In this document: piece after piece, positions 1 through 8,686 of the stretch
Layout: each line of letters opens with the position of its first letter
How positions within the stretch are numbered: position 1 is the first letter of the stretch
From: Nitrospirota bacterium
Lineage (GTDB): Bacteria; Nitrospirota; Nitrospiria; 2-01-FULL-66-17
Assembly: GCA_040757335.1 (NCBI GenBank)
Contig: JBFLXB010000010.1
Span: 1-64,000 of the forward strand
DNA: 64,000 nucleotides
Reading direction: 5' to 3'
Program-made: the position numbers and the translations under genes
The notes under the pieces: model-generated
What the model was told of the DNA's origin: nothing
Database searches by the model: none
Seen by the model: the letters and a program-made list of their open reading frames with translations, nothing else

Positions 1-1
1 C

Positions 2-559
2 TATCAGGCGCTCACCGACCTCTCCGCGGATTTTTCCCAGTCCACCACAGTCCCGGGGTTCGCCACCACGCTGCAATCCAAGGGCAAGTTGTACCTGGCC
101 AAGGGCAAGATGCGGTGGGACTACACGGAGCCGAGCAACCAACAGATCTACGTCAACGACCGGCGGATCCAGTACTACATCCCGGCCCACAAACAGGTCA
201 TCGTGAGCACGCTGGCGCCGGAGAACGACGACCAGATTCCGCTGCACCTGTTGATGACCTTGGAGCGGTTGGACCAAGACTTCGCCGTAGCCTGGGAAGA
301 CCCGGCGTCCCCGCGCCGCGAGGGAGAGTATCGATTGCGGCTCGTGCCCAAACAGCCGGCGGCGGAGCTGGAGTACGTGACGGTGGGCGTGGACGTGGAG
401 CGCCGGGTGGTCACCTCGGTGGCGCTGTATCCGAAGAACGGCAACGTCTCCTCGTTCGTGTTTTCCAAGCTCGCGGTCAACCCGCGACTTGACGCATCAT
501 TGTTCTCATTTACAGTGCCTTCGGGTATTGAAGTGGTCGAGACCCCGACGCTCCGGTAG
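2..559 (+). CDS. lolA: Outer-membrane lipoprotein carrier protein LolA (5' truncated by window edge)
   Basis: The reading frame is open from base 2, so the signal peptide and start codon lie before the window. The visible 185 residues match the LolA half-barrel: an FSQSTTVPGF stretch, a GKLYLAKGKMRWDY strand pair, then the YYIPAHKQVIV strand typical of the family. LolA carries lipoproteins through the periplasm from the LolCDE complex to the outer membrane, so its presence implies a diderm cell. The gene ends directly before the first copy of the window's intergenic repeat and is followed by an ABC exporter. I am fairly sure of the family. Only the 3' part is seen. Confidence 0.85.
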   Translation, partial: YQALTDLSADFSQSTTVPGFATTLQSKGKLYLAKGKMRWDYTEPSNQQIYVNDRRIQYYIPAHKQVIVSTLAPENDDQIPLHLLMTLERLDQDFAVAWEDPASPRREGEYRLRLVPKQPAAELEYVTVGVDVERRVVTSVALYPKNGNVSSFVFSKLAVNPRLDASLFSFTVPSGIEVVETPTLR

Positions 560-560
560 G

Positions 561-790
561 GGAGCCTGTCCATGAGCGGTCATCTGCGGCGTTGCCGCTG
601 CGCTTGCTTCGCCAAGCGAGAGGAACGGACCATTGCCAGCGCGAGAAATCCGCGCGAAGCGCTTTCCGCTCCTCACGTACGCACACAGTACGCTCCGGTG
701 CGGTGCTCGCGTCGCCTTGCGACCCACCTTGGGGCATGGCAATGTCGGGAGTCCCCGAAGGGGGCATCTGGCTGTTCCTGAACAGGCTCC
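561..790 (+). repeat. Intergenic inverted-repeat element, copy 1 (long variant)
   Basis: The ends are GGAGCCTGTCC and GAACAGGCTCC, which pair as an imperfect terminal inverted repeat. The interior shares the blocks TCATCTGCGGCGTTGCCGCTGCGC, split here by an insertion, and CTCACGTACGCACACAGTACGCTCCGG with the other copies. This copy carries extra internal sequence (about 605-660 and 715-765) absent from the short copies. It fills the gap between lolA and the ABC ATPase. Confidence 0.85.
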
Positions 791-831
791 GACGGGCCGG
801 CGTCGGGGAAGACCGCAAAAGGCACTCCGTA

Positions 832-1785
832 ATGATGATTAATGTGCGCCACCTCCGGCGCATCTTTCAAACCAAGAAAGGACCGGTCACGGCCGTGGAC
901 GACGTGTCGTTCGCCGTGGAACGGGGCGAGATATTCGGCTTCTTGGGCCCAAACGGCGCCGGAAAGACGACCACCATCGGGATGTTGTGCACGTTGCTGC
1001 GCCCGACCTCGGGCACCGCGATTCTCAACGGGTACGACATCGTGACGCAGCCGCACTTCGTGCGCAAATCGATCGGGTTGGTCTTCCAGGATCCCAGTCT
1101 CGACGAACGGCTGACCGCCAGAGAGAATCTGGAGTTTCACGCCCGGCTGTACAGCGTCCCGCTCGACGTGGCGCGCGCCCGGATCGACCGGATGTTGGAG
1201 ATGGTCGAATTGGTGAGTCGGCAGGACGATCTGGTCAAAAACTTCTCCGGAGGGATGAAGCGACGCCTCGAGATCGCGCGGGGCCTGATCCATCACCCCC
1301 GTATCCTGTTTTTGGACGAGCCGACCCTGGGACTGGACCCTCAAACCCGTTGCCTCATCTGGGACTATATCCATGAGCTGCAGGAGACGGAGGAAATTAC
1401 GATCTTTCTGACGACCCATTATATGGAGGAGGCCGAGCACTGCCGCCGGATCGCCATCATCGACTACGGCACGCTCGTGGCGCTCGACACGCCGTTGGGG
1501 TTGAAGAAGACCGCGGGAGGCGACCGCATCGCGGTGACCACGCATCAGATCGACCAGGCCATGGCGTACCTGGCCGCGCGCGGGTTGTCGCCGGTCAAAG
1601 TCCGGGAGCGCGAGCTGTCGTTCGAGGTCCCAAACGGCGAGGAATTCCTCCCCGCGTTCGTCCGGCAGGCGCCGTTCGACGTCACCAGCGTGAACCTCAC
1701 GCGGCCGACGCTGGAAGACGTGTTCCTTCGAAAAACCGGGCGGCACCTTCGGAGCGAAGGCGACGGTGCTCGGAGGGACTCGTGA
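832..1785 (+). CDS. ABC-2 type exporter, ATP-binding subunit (DrrA/CcmA-like)
   Basis: ATPase of an ABC export system working with the permease encoded immediately downstream. It has Walker A (GPNGAGKTT), the signature FSGGMKRRLEIARG, Walker B (ILFLDEPT) and the switch histidine in FLTTHYMEEAEHC. A C-terminal domain of about 90 residues after the ATPase core is typical of DrrA-type subunits. I start at ATG 832 (or 835), because the frame upstream runs only through repeat copy 1. The stop overlaps the permease GTG by four bases, so the two are translationally coupled. The substrate cannot be read from sequence; drugs, lipids and polysaccharides are all possible. Confidence 0.9.
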   Translation: MMINVRHLRRIFQTKKGPVTAVDDVSFAVERGEIFGFLGPNGAGKTTTIGMLCTLLRPTSGTAILNGYDIVTQPHFVRKSIGLVFQDPSLDERLTARENLEFHARLYSVPLDVARARIDRMLEMVELVSRQDDLVKNFSGGMKRRLEIARGLIHHPRILFLDEPTLGLDPQTRCLIWDYIHELQETEEITIFLTTHYMEEAEHCRRIAIIDYGTLVALDTPLGLKKTAGGDRIAVTTHQIDQAMAYLAARGLSPVKVRERELSFEVPNGEEFLPAFVRQAPFDVTSVNLTRPTLEDVFLRKTGRHLRSEGDGARRDS

Positions 1786-2636
1786 GCGCGACCCCGTCGA
1801 CGGGGCGTCTCCGACCGGCGCCGGTGTTCGGCGCCACCTCCAGTCGGTGGGCGGACGACCTCACCGGGATTTACACGATCTGGCTCCGAGAAGTGCGGAA
1901 GTTCTGGCGGGACAAACCCCGCATCATCGGCGCCACGGTACAGCCCGCGTTGTTCCTGCTGTTGCTCGGGACCGGGATCGGCCAGGGCATTCCCCACGCG
2001 TTCGGAGTCGAGACCTCCTCCCGGGAATTCGCGCCGGGCGTGCCGGACTACTTGACCTTCATCTACCCGGGCATCATCGCGATGACCCTGCTGTTTACAT
2101 CGGTGTTTTCGGCCATCTCGATCATCTGGGACCGGGAGATCGGGTTTTTGAAGGAGGTGATGGTTGCGCCGATCTCGCGGGCCGCAGTGTCCGTGGGCAA
2201 GACCTTGGGCGGCAGCACCGTGGCGATGCTCCAAGGGTGCTTGATGCTTTTGTTCGCGCCCTTTCTGGACGTCCACTTTTCGTGGGCCGCGGCCGCGGCG
2301 CTGCTCCCTCTGCTCCTGTACATCTCGTTTTCCCTCACCGCGATGGGGATCGCGGCGGCCTCCCGCATGCGGTCGATGCAGGGGTTCACCGTGATCATGA
2401 ACTTTCTGACGCTGCCGATGTTTTTTCTCTCCGGCGCCATGTTCCCGGTGGACGGTCTGCCGCGCTGGATGACGGTGCTCGTCACGCTCAACCCTCTCAC
2501 CTACGGGGTGGACGCGCTGAGGTCGGTGGTCATCGGTTTTCACCGCTACGGCGTTCTTCAGGATTTGGTGGTGATGGGGGTATTCGGGGTGGCGATGCTG
2601 GCGCTCGCGGTGAGGGGGTTTGAATCTCGTGACTGA
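1782..2636 (+). CDS. ABC-2 type exporter, permease subunit
   Basis: Integral membrane partner of the preceding ATPase, 284 residues. An amphipathic N-terminus (IYTIWLREVRKFWRDKP) precedes six hydrophobic segments. The ABC2_membrane pattern is clear, including the cytoplasmic-loop region WDREIGFLKEVMVAPISR and the late segment FFLSGAMFPVDGLP followed by LNPLTYGVDALR. It starts with GTG inside the end of the ATPase gene and its 3' end overlaps the next gene, suggesting one transcript for exporter and kinase. The substrate is unknown. Confidence 0.9.
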   Translation: MSATPSTGRLRPAPVFGATSSRWADDLTGIYTIWLREVRKFWRDKPRIIGATVQPALFLLLLGTGIGQGIPHAFGVETSSREFAPGVPDYLTFIYPGIIAMTLLFTSVFSAISIIWDREIGFLKEVMVAPISRAAVSVGKTLGGSTVAMLQGCLMLLFAPFLDVHFSWAAAAALLPLLLYISFSLTAMGIAAASRMRSMQGFTVIMNFLTLPMFFLSGAMFPVDGLPRWMTVLVTLNPLTYGVDALRSVVIGFHRYGVLQDLVVMGVFGVAMLALAVRGFESRD

Positions 2637-5600
2637 CGACCAACGACCGCGCGGCGGGGCGCGGCGACGCGATACCACGCCCGGGTCGGGTTTCCAACGC
2701 ACGCTGGCCTCCGCGTTGTTGGTGGCGGGCCTCGCGCCGCCGACGATCGCGTTCGCCGCGTGGCTCACGGCATCCCAGGAGTGGATGGCGTGGAGCGCCG
2801 GCGCCGCCATCGCGCTGTACGCGGCGTTGGCCGGGGCGGTGGCGTGGCTCGCCGTCGCGCTGTCTCGCCGGTTGGCCGGACCGGTGGCGGGGCTGCGGGA
2901 GGGCATGCGCCGGATCGGCGACGGGGATCTTGATCACCGGCTGGATATCGCGGCCGACGACCTCGCGCAACTCGCCTCGGCGTTCAACGCCATGGCGGGG
3001 CGGTTGGCGGAGTCCTGGCGTACCCTCGAGCAGACCGTGGCCGACCGGACGCTGGCTCTGACCGCCGTGCATACCGTGGCGGTCACCGCGAACCGCTCGT
3101 TGGATCCGGACGAGATCCTGGGGAGCGTGCTGGACCGCTTGCCCGTCGTCCTCAACCTCGAAGCCGCGTTTATCCGGCTGCTGGACGAGCAGGGGCTCAG
3201 GCTGCGCGCCCAGCGCGGCGTGCCCGCCGAGGTGCTGGAGGCGGCGGCCGTCTGCCCCATCGGCGAGGGGTTGTCGGGCCGTGTGGCGGCGCACGGGGCG
3301 CCCTTGGTGGCCGATGCGCAGTTCGAGGGGTTGGGCGAGTCCGGCGAGGCGGCGCTGTTTCGTGAAGGCTTCCGGTCGGCCGCGTGCGTGCCCATCACGG
3401 CCAAGGACCACGTGGTCGGCACCCTGGCCGTGGCCAGTCGCTACCCCCGCACGTTCACCCCGCAGGATCTCCAATTGCTCACGTCCATCGGCAACCAGAT
3501 CGGCACGGCGCTGGAGAACGCGGGTTTGTACGAGCGCGCGTGCGCCATGGCCAAGGAGTCCGAAGCACTCAATCGGCTCAAGACCGAGTTCCTTTCCAAC
3601 GTAGGACACGAACTGCGGATTCCGCTGACCGCGATCATCGGATTCGCGGAACTGCTGCTCGAACGCATCCCGGGCGATTTGAACGGAGAGCAGGAGCGCT
3701 ACGTGCGCACCATGCTTGACAGCGGGCGCGAATTGCTCGGCATGATCAACAACCTGCTGGACCTCTCCAAGATCAAAGCGGGGAAGACGCCCTGGCGCGC
3801 GGCGGACTTTGACCTCCGACCGCTGCTCGAGGCGGTGGCCGACACGGTGCGGCCACTGATCGCCAAGAAACACCTTCACCTCGCCGTGGACGTGGAAGCC
3901 GACGAGGGGCCGGTGGTGGCGTTCGCGGACGAGGGGTTGGTCAAACAAGTCCTCCTGAATCTGCTGTCCAACGCCGTGAAGTTCACGCCCGCCGGCGGCA
4001 CGGTCAGCGTGCGCGCGCGGGCCGCGTCCGATGCGCCAGAGGCGGTGGAGGTGCGCGTCGAAGACACGGGCATCGGCATCCCGCCGGGCGATCTGGAACG
4101 CATTTTTTACGAGTTTCACCAGGTGGACGGCAGCCCGACGCGGGATCACCCCGGAACCGGGCTCGGGTTGGCCATCACCAAGCGGCTCGTCGAGCTGCAG
4201 GGCGGGCGGATCTGGGCGGAGAGCCGCCTGGGGGAGGGCAGCCGCTTTACCGTGCGGTTGCCGCTGGGGCGGATGCCGGAAACGCCGCAGCCTGTTCCGG
4301 CCCGGCAGCCCAGCATCATGGAGTCGGTGATGGAGTCGTTGGTCGCCACCGCGGCCGCCCGGACCATCGATGCGCGGCGTACCCCCAAGTTCGTGACCGC
4401 GTCGCCGCGCATCGCAGCGCGGCTGCGCCAAAGCCTGGAACCGGAAGGCTACGAAGTGGAAGCCATGACATCGGATGGCCTGGCCACGTTGCGGGCGCGG
4501 CCGGCCAGGCCGTTTGCGGTGGTGATCGACGCGCGGGAGGAGGTCGCGGCGCGCGCGTCGTTGGGCGCCTTGCGGGCCGCGCCGGACGTGCCGGCGGTGT
4601 TGTTGGGCGTGTCCGACGACGGCATCCGCGCGTGTGCCGTGGCCGTGGTCGGCGTCGTGCCGTCACCCGTGACGCCGGAATCCCTGCGGGCGGTGCTCCG
4701 CGCGTGCGGGGTCTTGGGCGCGGTCAGGCGGCGGTCGATTACCGTGCTGGTGGTCACCGACGCCAACGCGGGCGTAGCCCTTCGGCAGGCGCTCAGGGCG
4801 GACGGGGTGGCGGTTCAGCGAGCGGACCCGGACGAAGCCGTGAACATGACGAGCGAACTCGCGCCGGACCTGCTCCTGCTCGATGTGGGGTGCGCCGACC
4901 CGTTTGCGCTCGCGCAGCGCCTCGCGTCGCACGCCGCCGCGCGGGCGGTGCCTCTGGCGCTCGCGGTTCCGGATCACGCCGAGACCGGGGCGTGGGCCCG
5001 CCTGGCCACGCAGGCCCGTCTGGCCTCGGCCGGCGGCGAATTGTTCCGGGACGAGTTGGTGGGCGCGTGCTACCGGTTGGAGCGCGCGTTGCCGGAGCGC
5101 GCGGGCCTGGTCGATCACGCCACGCGGTTGTACACCGGACGCTACCTTCATCACTGTCTGGTGGAAGAGGTGGAACGGGCCTGGCGGCTCCACCGGCCGT
5201 TCTCGGTCGTCTTGTTCGAGCCCGACGCGGCGGCGCGGGCCGAAGCAGGCGACGGGGGCAGAACCGAGCGGCTGTTGCGGGAGCTGGCCGACGTTCTGCG
5301 TCGGCACACCCGCTCCGTCAACCCCATCTGCCGATACGGACCCGCCACGTTTGCGGTGCTGCTCGCGGAAACCTCGAAGGAGAGCGCCCAGTTCGTGGCG
5401 GAGAAGCTGCGGCGCCTGATCACCGAATCGACGTTCGCGGTGCGAGGGCTCGAAACCGGCGGAGCCGGTGGAAACGCGGGCTTTTCCGTGACCGTGAGCG
5501 GCGGGGTGGCGACGTTTTTCACGGACGGCGAGACCGCGGAAGACGTGTTGACCTCGGCCCGTCGCGCGCTCAGACGCGCCAAGCAGGGCGGGGGTAACCG

Positions 5601-5679
5601 GGTCGAAGCCGCCGAACGCGCGGCTCGGGGAGCCAACCGGCAGACCGACGCGCGGGCAGCGGGGGAGCCTGAGAGTTAA
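2629..5679 (+). CDS. Large membrane histidine kinase with HAMP, GAF, degenerate REC and degenerate GGDEF domains
   Basis: About 1,016 residues. Order: two N-terminal membrane segments, a HAMP linker (LREGMRRIGDGDLDHRLDI), a GAF domain, HisKA with the phospho-accepting H box NVGHELRIPLTAIIGF, and a HATPase domain with NLLSNAVKFTP, DTGIGI and GTGLGL. The last 430 residues hold two receiver-like folds (only the second keeps a plausible phospho-Asp, LLLLDVG) and a GGDEF-like domain whose active site reads RYGPATF, so it is unlikely to make cyclic di-GMP. I prefer GTG 2629, placed about 10 bases after GAGGGGG, over TTG 2620. It overlaps the exporter permease. Its role may be to sense envelope stress linked to the exporter; that is inference. 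Confidence 0.85.
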   Translation: MTDDQRPRGGARRRDTTPGSGFQRTLASALLVAGLAPPTIAFAAWLTASQEWMAWSAGAAIALYAALAGAVAWLAVALSRRLAGPVAGLREGMRRIGDGDLDHRLDIAADDLAQLASAFNAMAGRLAESWRTLEQTVADRTLALTAVHTVAVTANRSLDPDEILGSVLDRLPVVLNLEAAFIRLLDEQGLRLRAQRGVPAEVLEAAAVCPIGEGLSGRVAAHGAPLVADAQFEGLGESGEAALFREGFRSAACVPITAKDHVVGTLAVASRYPRTFTPQDLQLLTSIGNQIGTALENAGLYERACAMAKESEALNRLKTEFLSNVGHELRIPLTAIIGFAELLLERIPGDLNGEQERYVRTMLDSGRELLGMINNLLDLSKIKAGKTPWRAADFDLRPLLEAVADTVRPLIAKKHLHLAVDVEADEGPVVAFADEGLVKQVLLNLLSNAVKFTPAGGTVSVRARAASDAPEAVEVRVEDTGIGIPPGDLERIFYEFHQVDGSPTRDHPGTGLGLAITKRLVELQGGRIWAESRLGEGSRFTVRLPLGRMPETPQPVPARQPSIMESVMESLVATAAARTIDARRTPKFVTASPRIAARLRQSLEPEGYEVEAMTSDGLATLRARPARPFAVVIDAREEVAARASLGALRAAPDVPAVLLGVSDDGIRACAVAVVGVVPSPVTPESLRAVLRACGVLGAVRRRSITVLVVTDANAGVALRQALRADGVAVQRADPDEAVNMTSELAPDLLLLDVGCADPFALAQRLASHAAARAVPLALAVPDHAETGAWARLATQARLASAGGELFRDELVGACYRLERALPERAGLVDHATRLYTGRYLHHCLVEEVERAWRLHRPFSVVLFEPDAAARAEAGDGGRTERLLRELADVLRRHTRSVNPICRYGPATFAVLLAETSKESAQFVAEKLRRLITESTFAVRGLETGGAGGNAGFSVTVSGGVATFFTDGETAEDVLTSARRALRRAKQGGGNRVEAAERAARGANRQTDARAAGEPES

Positions 5680-5709
5680 GCGACGAGGCAAGCCCAAGGA
5701 GGTGCTCTG

Positions 5710-6207
5710 ATGGCTGATCAGAATTCATTCGACGTGGTCTCCGAGGTCAACGTCCAGGAAGTCAAAAACGCGCTGGATCAGACCATGAAGGAGATCACCC
5801 AGCGCTTCGATTTCAAAGGCAGCAAGAGCAAGGTGACGCTGGAGGAGAACGAAACCGCGCTGGTGCTGATCTCGGACGACGAGGCCAAGCTGAAAAGTGT
5901 GACCGACATTCTCCAGAACAAATTGGTCAAACGCGGGGTGTCCCTCAAAGCGCTCGACTACGGCAAAGTCGATCAGGCGCTGGCTGGCACCGTGCGCCAG
6001 CGCGTCGCCATCACGCAAGGCATTCCGTCCGAAAAAGCCAAAGACATCAGCAAAGCCATCCGCGACGCGAAATTCAAAGTCCAAGCCCAAATCCAGGGCG
6101 ACCAGCTCCGCGTCACCAGCAAGAGCCGCGACGAACTGCAGTCGGTCATCGCGTTCCTAAAGGGGAAAGACTTCGGGATTCCGCTGCAGTTCACGAACTA
6201 CCGGTGA
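5710..6207 (+). CDS. yajQ: YajQ family cyclic-di-GMP-binding / nucleotide-binding protein
   Basis: 165 residues, full length for the YajQ (UPF0234) family: MADQNSFDVVSEVN at the N-terminus, EITQRFDFKGSK in the middle and the ending GKDFGIPLQFTNYR, all hallmark stretches. Members fold as two ferredoxin-like domains, and some bind cyclic di-GMP and modulate transcription regulators. A strong AGGAGGTG ribosome site precedes the ATG. It follows the kinase gene by 30 bases and may share its transcript. The link to the window's many GGDEF/EAL/HD-GYP proteins is contextual only. Confidence 0.95.
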   Translation: MADQNSFDVVSEVNVQEVKNALDQTMKEITQRFDFKGSKSKVTLEENETALVLISDDEAKLKSVTDILQNKLVKRGVSLKALDYGKVDQALAGTVRQRVAITQGIPSEKAKDISKAIRDAKFKVQAQIQGDQLRVTSKSRDELQSVIAFLKGKDFGIPLQFTNYR

Positions 6208-6308
6208 CGACGAGTCAGCTGCCTCGACGAAAACGGGACCTCACCTGCGATTTGCCGGGAAGCTGTTCCGGTGCAGGATGCCATCGCCGGAAGGGATGCG
6301 TATAACGA

Positions 6309-6347
6309 TTTAGTCGATGACCTAAATTTAGTCGATCGACTAAATTT
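6309..6347. promoter_or_regulatory. AT-rich palindromic operator-like site with an extra half-site
   Basis: A perfect 24-bp palindrome lies at 6324-6347; each arm is AAATTTAGTCGA or its complement. A further half-site TTTAGTCGA (6309-6317) is repeated exactly 18 bp upstream of the same motif in the palindrome. It lies between yajQ and the methyltransferase cassette in AT-rich DNA, and has no GC stem or U-tract, so it is not a terminator. A dimeric repressor site is the simplest reading; the regulator is not identifiable here. Confidence 0.6.
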
Positions 6348-6416
6348 TAGATGCCAGCTCTATTTTTTGATGAGCAGTTTCTGTCGCGACTTACCCCGGT
6401 TGGCGAGGAATCGTTG

Positions 6417-6445
6417 TTGACTTCGAGTTCGATTCGTTCTATTCC
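6417..6445 (+). promoter_or_regulatory. Possible sigma-70 promoter for the methyltransferase cassette
   Basis: TTGACT (6417-6422), a 17-bp spacer and TATTCC (6440-6445) lie 60 bp before the methyltransferase ATG. The -35 is good and the -10 weak. The remaining non-coding sequence from 6208 to 6504 shows nothing else I can name. Confidence 0.35.
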
Positions 6446-6504
6446 TGGACCGAGCGCAAGCTAACATCTAAAACGAGCGGCTAAAGCCCACCTAATTTGC
6501 TGAG

Positions 6505-7800
6505 ATGCAAGCACAACTGACATTGTTTGAGGAGTCTGCCGAATACTCGGTGGATCTCAAAACATCGAGATCCGGCACTTTTGTTGACAACCTGTCCCTG
6601 CCGGTTCACCGGTGGTTCCGATATTCGGCTGGTTTTGCGGCGCAGTGGGTCGAGCAAGTTCTGGCAGACTGGGGGATTAAGACTGGAGGCGTGGTCCTCG
6701 ATCCATTCGTAGGCTCCGGCACGGTTCCGGTGGTGTGCGATACGCTCGGAATCGAGAGCGTGGGAATAGAAGCTCATCCTATTGTCGCCCGCATTTGCAG
6801 GACAAAGTTGTTGTGGACTACACCCGTTGATCGTGTCGCCAAATTTGCTGAGGAAGTTTTGAACCGGGGGTGTGGCCTGAAGCACAAGGCGTCCGATTAC
6901 GCGCCCTTAATACAGCGCAGTTTCGATGAAAACGCGCTTGCGGTCCTGACTGGCTTGAAAGAATCGTGGTCAGCACTGCAGGACAAATCACCTGAATCCG
7001 AACTCGTCTGGCTTGCGCTGACGGCAATTCTACGGCCGACGTCAAAAGCGGGGACCGCACAATGGCAGTACATCCTCCCCAATAAGACCAAGAGCAAGGT
7101 TCTAGCACCTTTGGTCGCATTTCAGCAGCAAATCGAGATGATGAAGTCTGACATGCGATGGATGCAACGCCGTGTGATTGAATCCAAAGCACAAGTTATC
7201 GCCGGAGATGCCCGGAATCTGTCCCAATCAATCAATCAAGAAGTGGATGCCGTCATCACGTCTCCGCCTTACGCGAACAACTACGATTACGCCGACGCCT
7301 TGCGGTTTGAAATGACCTTCTGGGGAGAGGTCAGCGGCTGGGGCGACATCCATGAAGCCGTACGCAAGCACCTTATCGTCTCATCGTCTCAGCACTCGTC
7401 ACGTGAGCGGTTGAAACCCGAAGCCCTATTGGCAACCGAGGAGGTCAAGCCAATCAGAGACGAACTCGCAAAAGTGGTTCGGCGGCTTTCCACAGTTCGA
7501 GAAAACTACGGGGGGAAAAAGCACTACCACACGATGATCGCGGCCTATTGTCGCGACATCAGCCTCGTACTGCGCCAGTTGCGGCAAGTCTGCAAGCCAG
7601 GAGCCCGCATGTGTTGGGTCATTGGCGACTCAGCTCCGTATGGTGTCTACTGCCCCGTCGAAGCATGGATTGGCGAACTGGCCCTAGATGCAGGGTTTAA
7701 GCGTTATCAATTCGAGAAGCTCCGAGATCGAAATATCAAGTGGAAGAACCGAAAACACCGTGTTCCACTGAAAGAAGGATTGCTTTGGATCGAGGCGTGA
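6505..7800 (+). CDS. DNA N4-cytosine/N6-adenine methyltransferase
   Basis: 431 residues. SAM-binding motif I is DPFVGSGT (residues 66-73) followed by GIEAHP. Catalytic motif IV is SPPYANNYDYAD (253-264). Motif I therefore comes first, with about 180 residues between them that probably hold target recognition. The C-terminal RNIKWKNRKHRVPLKEG stretch is a recurrent ending in this methylase class. Coding sequence is visibly poorer in GC than its neighbours, with different codon use, which suggests transfer. It is followed after three bases by a nuclease-like gene, as in type II restriction-modification operons. The recognition site cannot be predicted. Confidence 0.85.
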   Translation: MQAQLTLFEESAEYSVDLKTSRSGTFVDNLSLPVHRWFRYSAGFAAQWVEQVLADWGIKTGGVVLDPFVGSGTVPVVCDTLGIESVGIEAHPIVARICRTKLLWTTPVDRVAKFAEEVLNRGCGLKHKASDYAPLIQRSFDENALAVLTGLKESWSALQDKSPESELVWLALTAILRPTSKAGTAQWQYILPNKTKSKVLAPLVAFQQQIEMMKSDMRWMQRRVIESKAQVIAGDARNLSQSINQEVDAVITSPPYANNYDYADALRFEMTFWGEVSGWGDIHEAVRKHLIVSSSQHSSRERLKPEALLATEEVKPIRDELAKVVRRLSTVRENYGGKKHYHTMIAAYCRDISLVLRQLRQVCKPGARMCWVIGDSAPYGVYCPVEAWIGELALDAGFKRYQFEKLRDRNIKWKNRKHRVPLKEGLLWIEA

Positions 7801-7803
7801 CGC

Positions 7804-8661
7804 GTGGCTGAATCGCTTGCACACACGTTCGGCCAGATCGTCGGAAACGTCCTCGAAGAGGCGATTGAACCTCACCTGCGGAAATTCGCTCTTGAACACG
7901 GTTTGTATTTGGACAAGAAAGGCCCGCGCAAGGCCAGAGACGGGAAGAAGGTTACGTGGACCGATCTCTATGGCAATGCCCACGACCTGGACTTTGTCCT
8001 CGAACGTGGGGGGACGGATGGGAGCAGGGGTGCACCGGTGGCGTTCATCGAGACGGCGTGGCGCCGATATACGAAGCACTCGCGGAACAAAGCACAGGAG
8101 ATTCAGGGTGCAATACAAGTCCTGGCCTTGACGCACAAATATAGTTGTCCGTTTACTGGCGCCATTCTTGCTGGCGTTTTCACCGAGGGGGCGCTGACGC
8201 AACTGAAGTCGCTTGGTTTCCAAGTCCTGTTCTTTCCATACCGCTCCATCGTCGAGGCTTTCCAAACGGTGGGTGTTGACGCAAATTTTGATGAGGATAC
8301 TCGGGAGAGGGAGTTCCGTAAGAAGATCAGCCGCTGGAAAAACCTGAGTAAGAAGGCAAAACGAGGCGTCGCAGAGCATCTCGTCACGAAGCACGAGAGG
8401 GACATCGCTAATTTCTTGGGTGTACTTGAGAAGACCGTGACGCGGCGAATCGACAAAGTCATTGTCATCCCTTTGCACGGTCGCGAAACAGAATGTTCAT
8501 CCATCACAGAGGCCATCGAATTCCTGGCATCCTACGAATCCGCATCCGTGCAGGGCCCTGTCTTCAAATACGAAGTTCACATTCGCTACAACAACGGCGA
8601 CAAGGTCATGGCCGAATTTACAGAAAAAACCGCGGCGATGGATTTCCTCAAGAAATATTGA
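7804..8661 (+). CDS. Probable type II restriction endonuclease (PD-(D/E)XK-like)
   Basis: 285 residues, GTG start three bases after the methylase stop. A candidate nuclease core reads HDLDFVLERGG (Asp61, Asp63), then a short loop, then AFIETAWRRYTKHSRNK (Glu83). This resembles D...(D/E)xK, but the usual lysine two residues after the acidic residue is absent, and Lys91 or Lys96 may substitute. An all-helical region follows. Its position beside a methylase is the main support for a restriction role; I did not recognise a named enzyme. GC is low like the methylase. Alternatives: a nicking enzyme or a catalytically inactive relative. Confidence 0.6.
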   Translation: MAESLAHTFGQIVGNVLEEAIEPHLRKFALEHGLYLDKKGPRKARDGKKVTWTDLYGNAHDLDFVLERGGTDGSRGAPVAFIETAWRRYTKHSRNKAQEIQGAIQVLALTHKYSCPFTGAILAGVFTEGALTQLKSLGFQVLFFPYRSIVEAFQTVGVDANFDEDTREREFRKKISRWKNLSKKAKRGVAEHLVTKHERDIANFLGVLEKTVTRRIDKVIVIPLHGRETECSSITEAIEFLASYESASVQGPVFKYEVHIRYNNGDKVMAEFTEKTAAMDFLKKY

Positions 8662-8686
8662 AGATCCCTTACCGTATTGATGATGG

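Noticed and set aside
6370-6484. Possible decayed coding remnant before the methylase (frame ending DFEFDSFYSWTERKL)
   Set aside because: The peptide looks protein-like but is short, needs a frame change to extend, and matches no family I can name.
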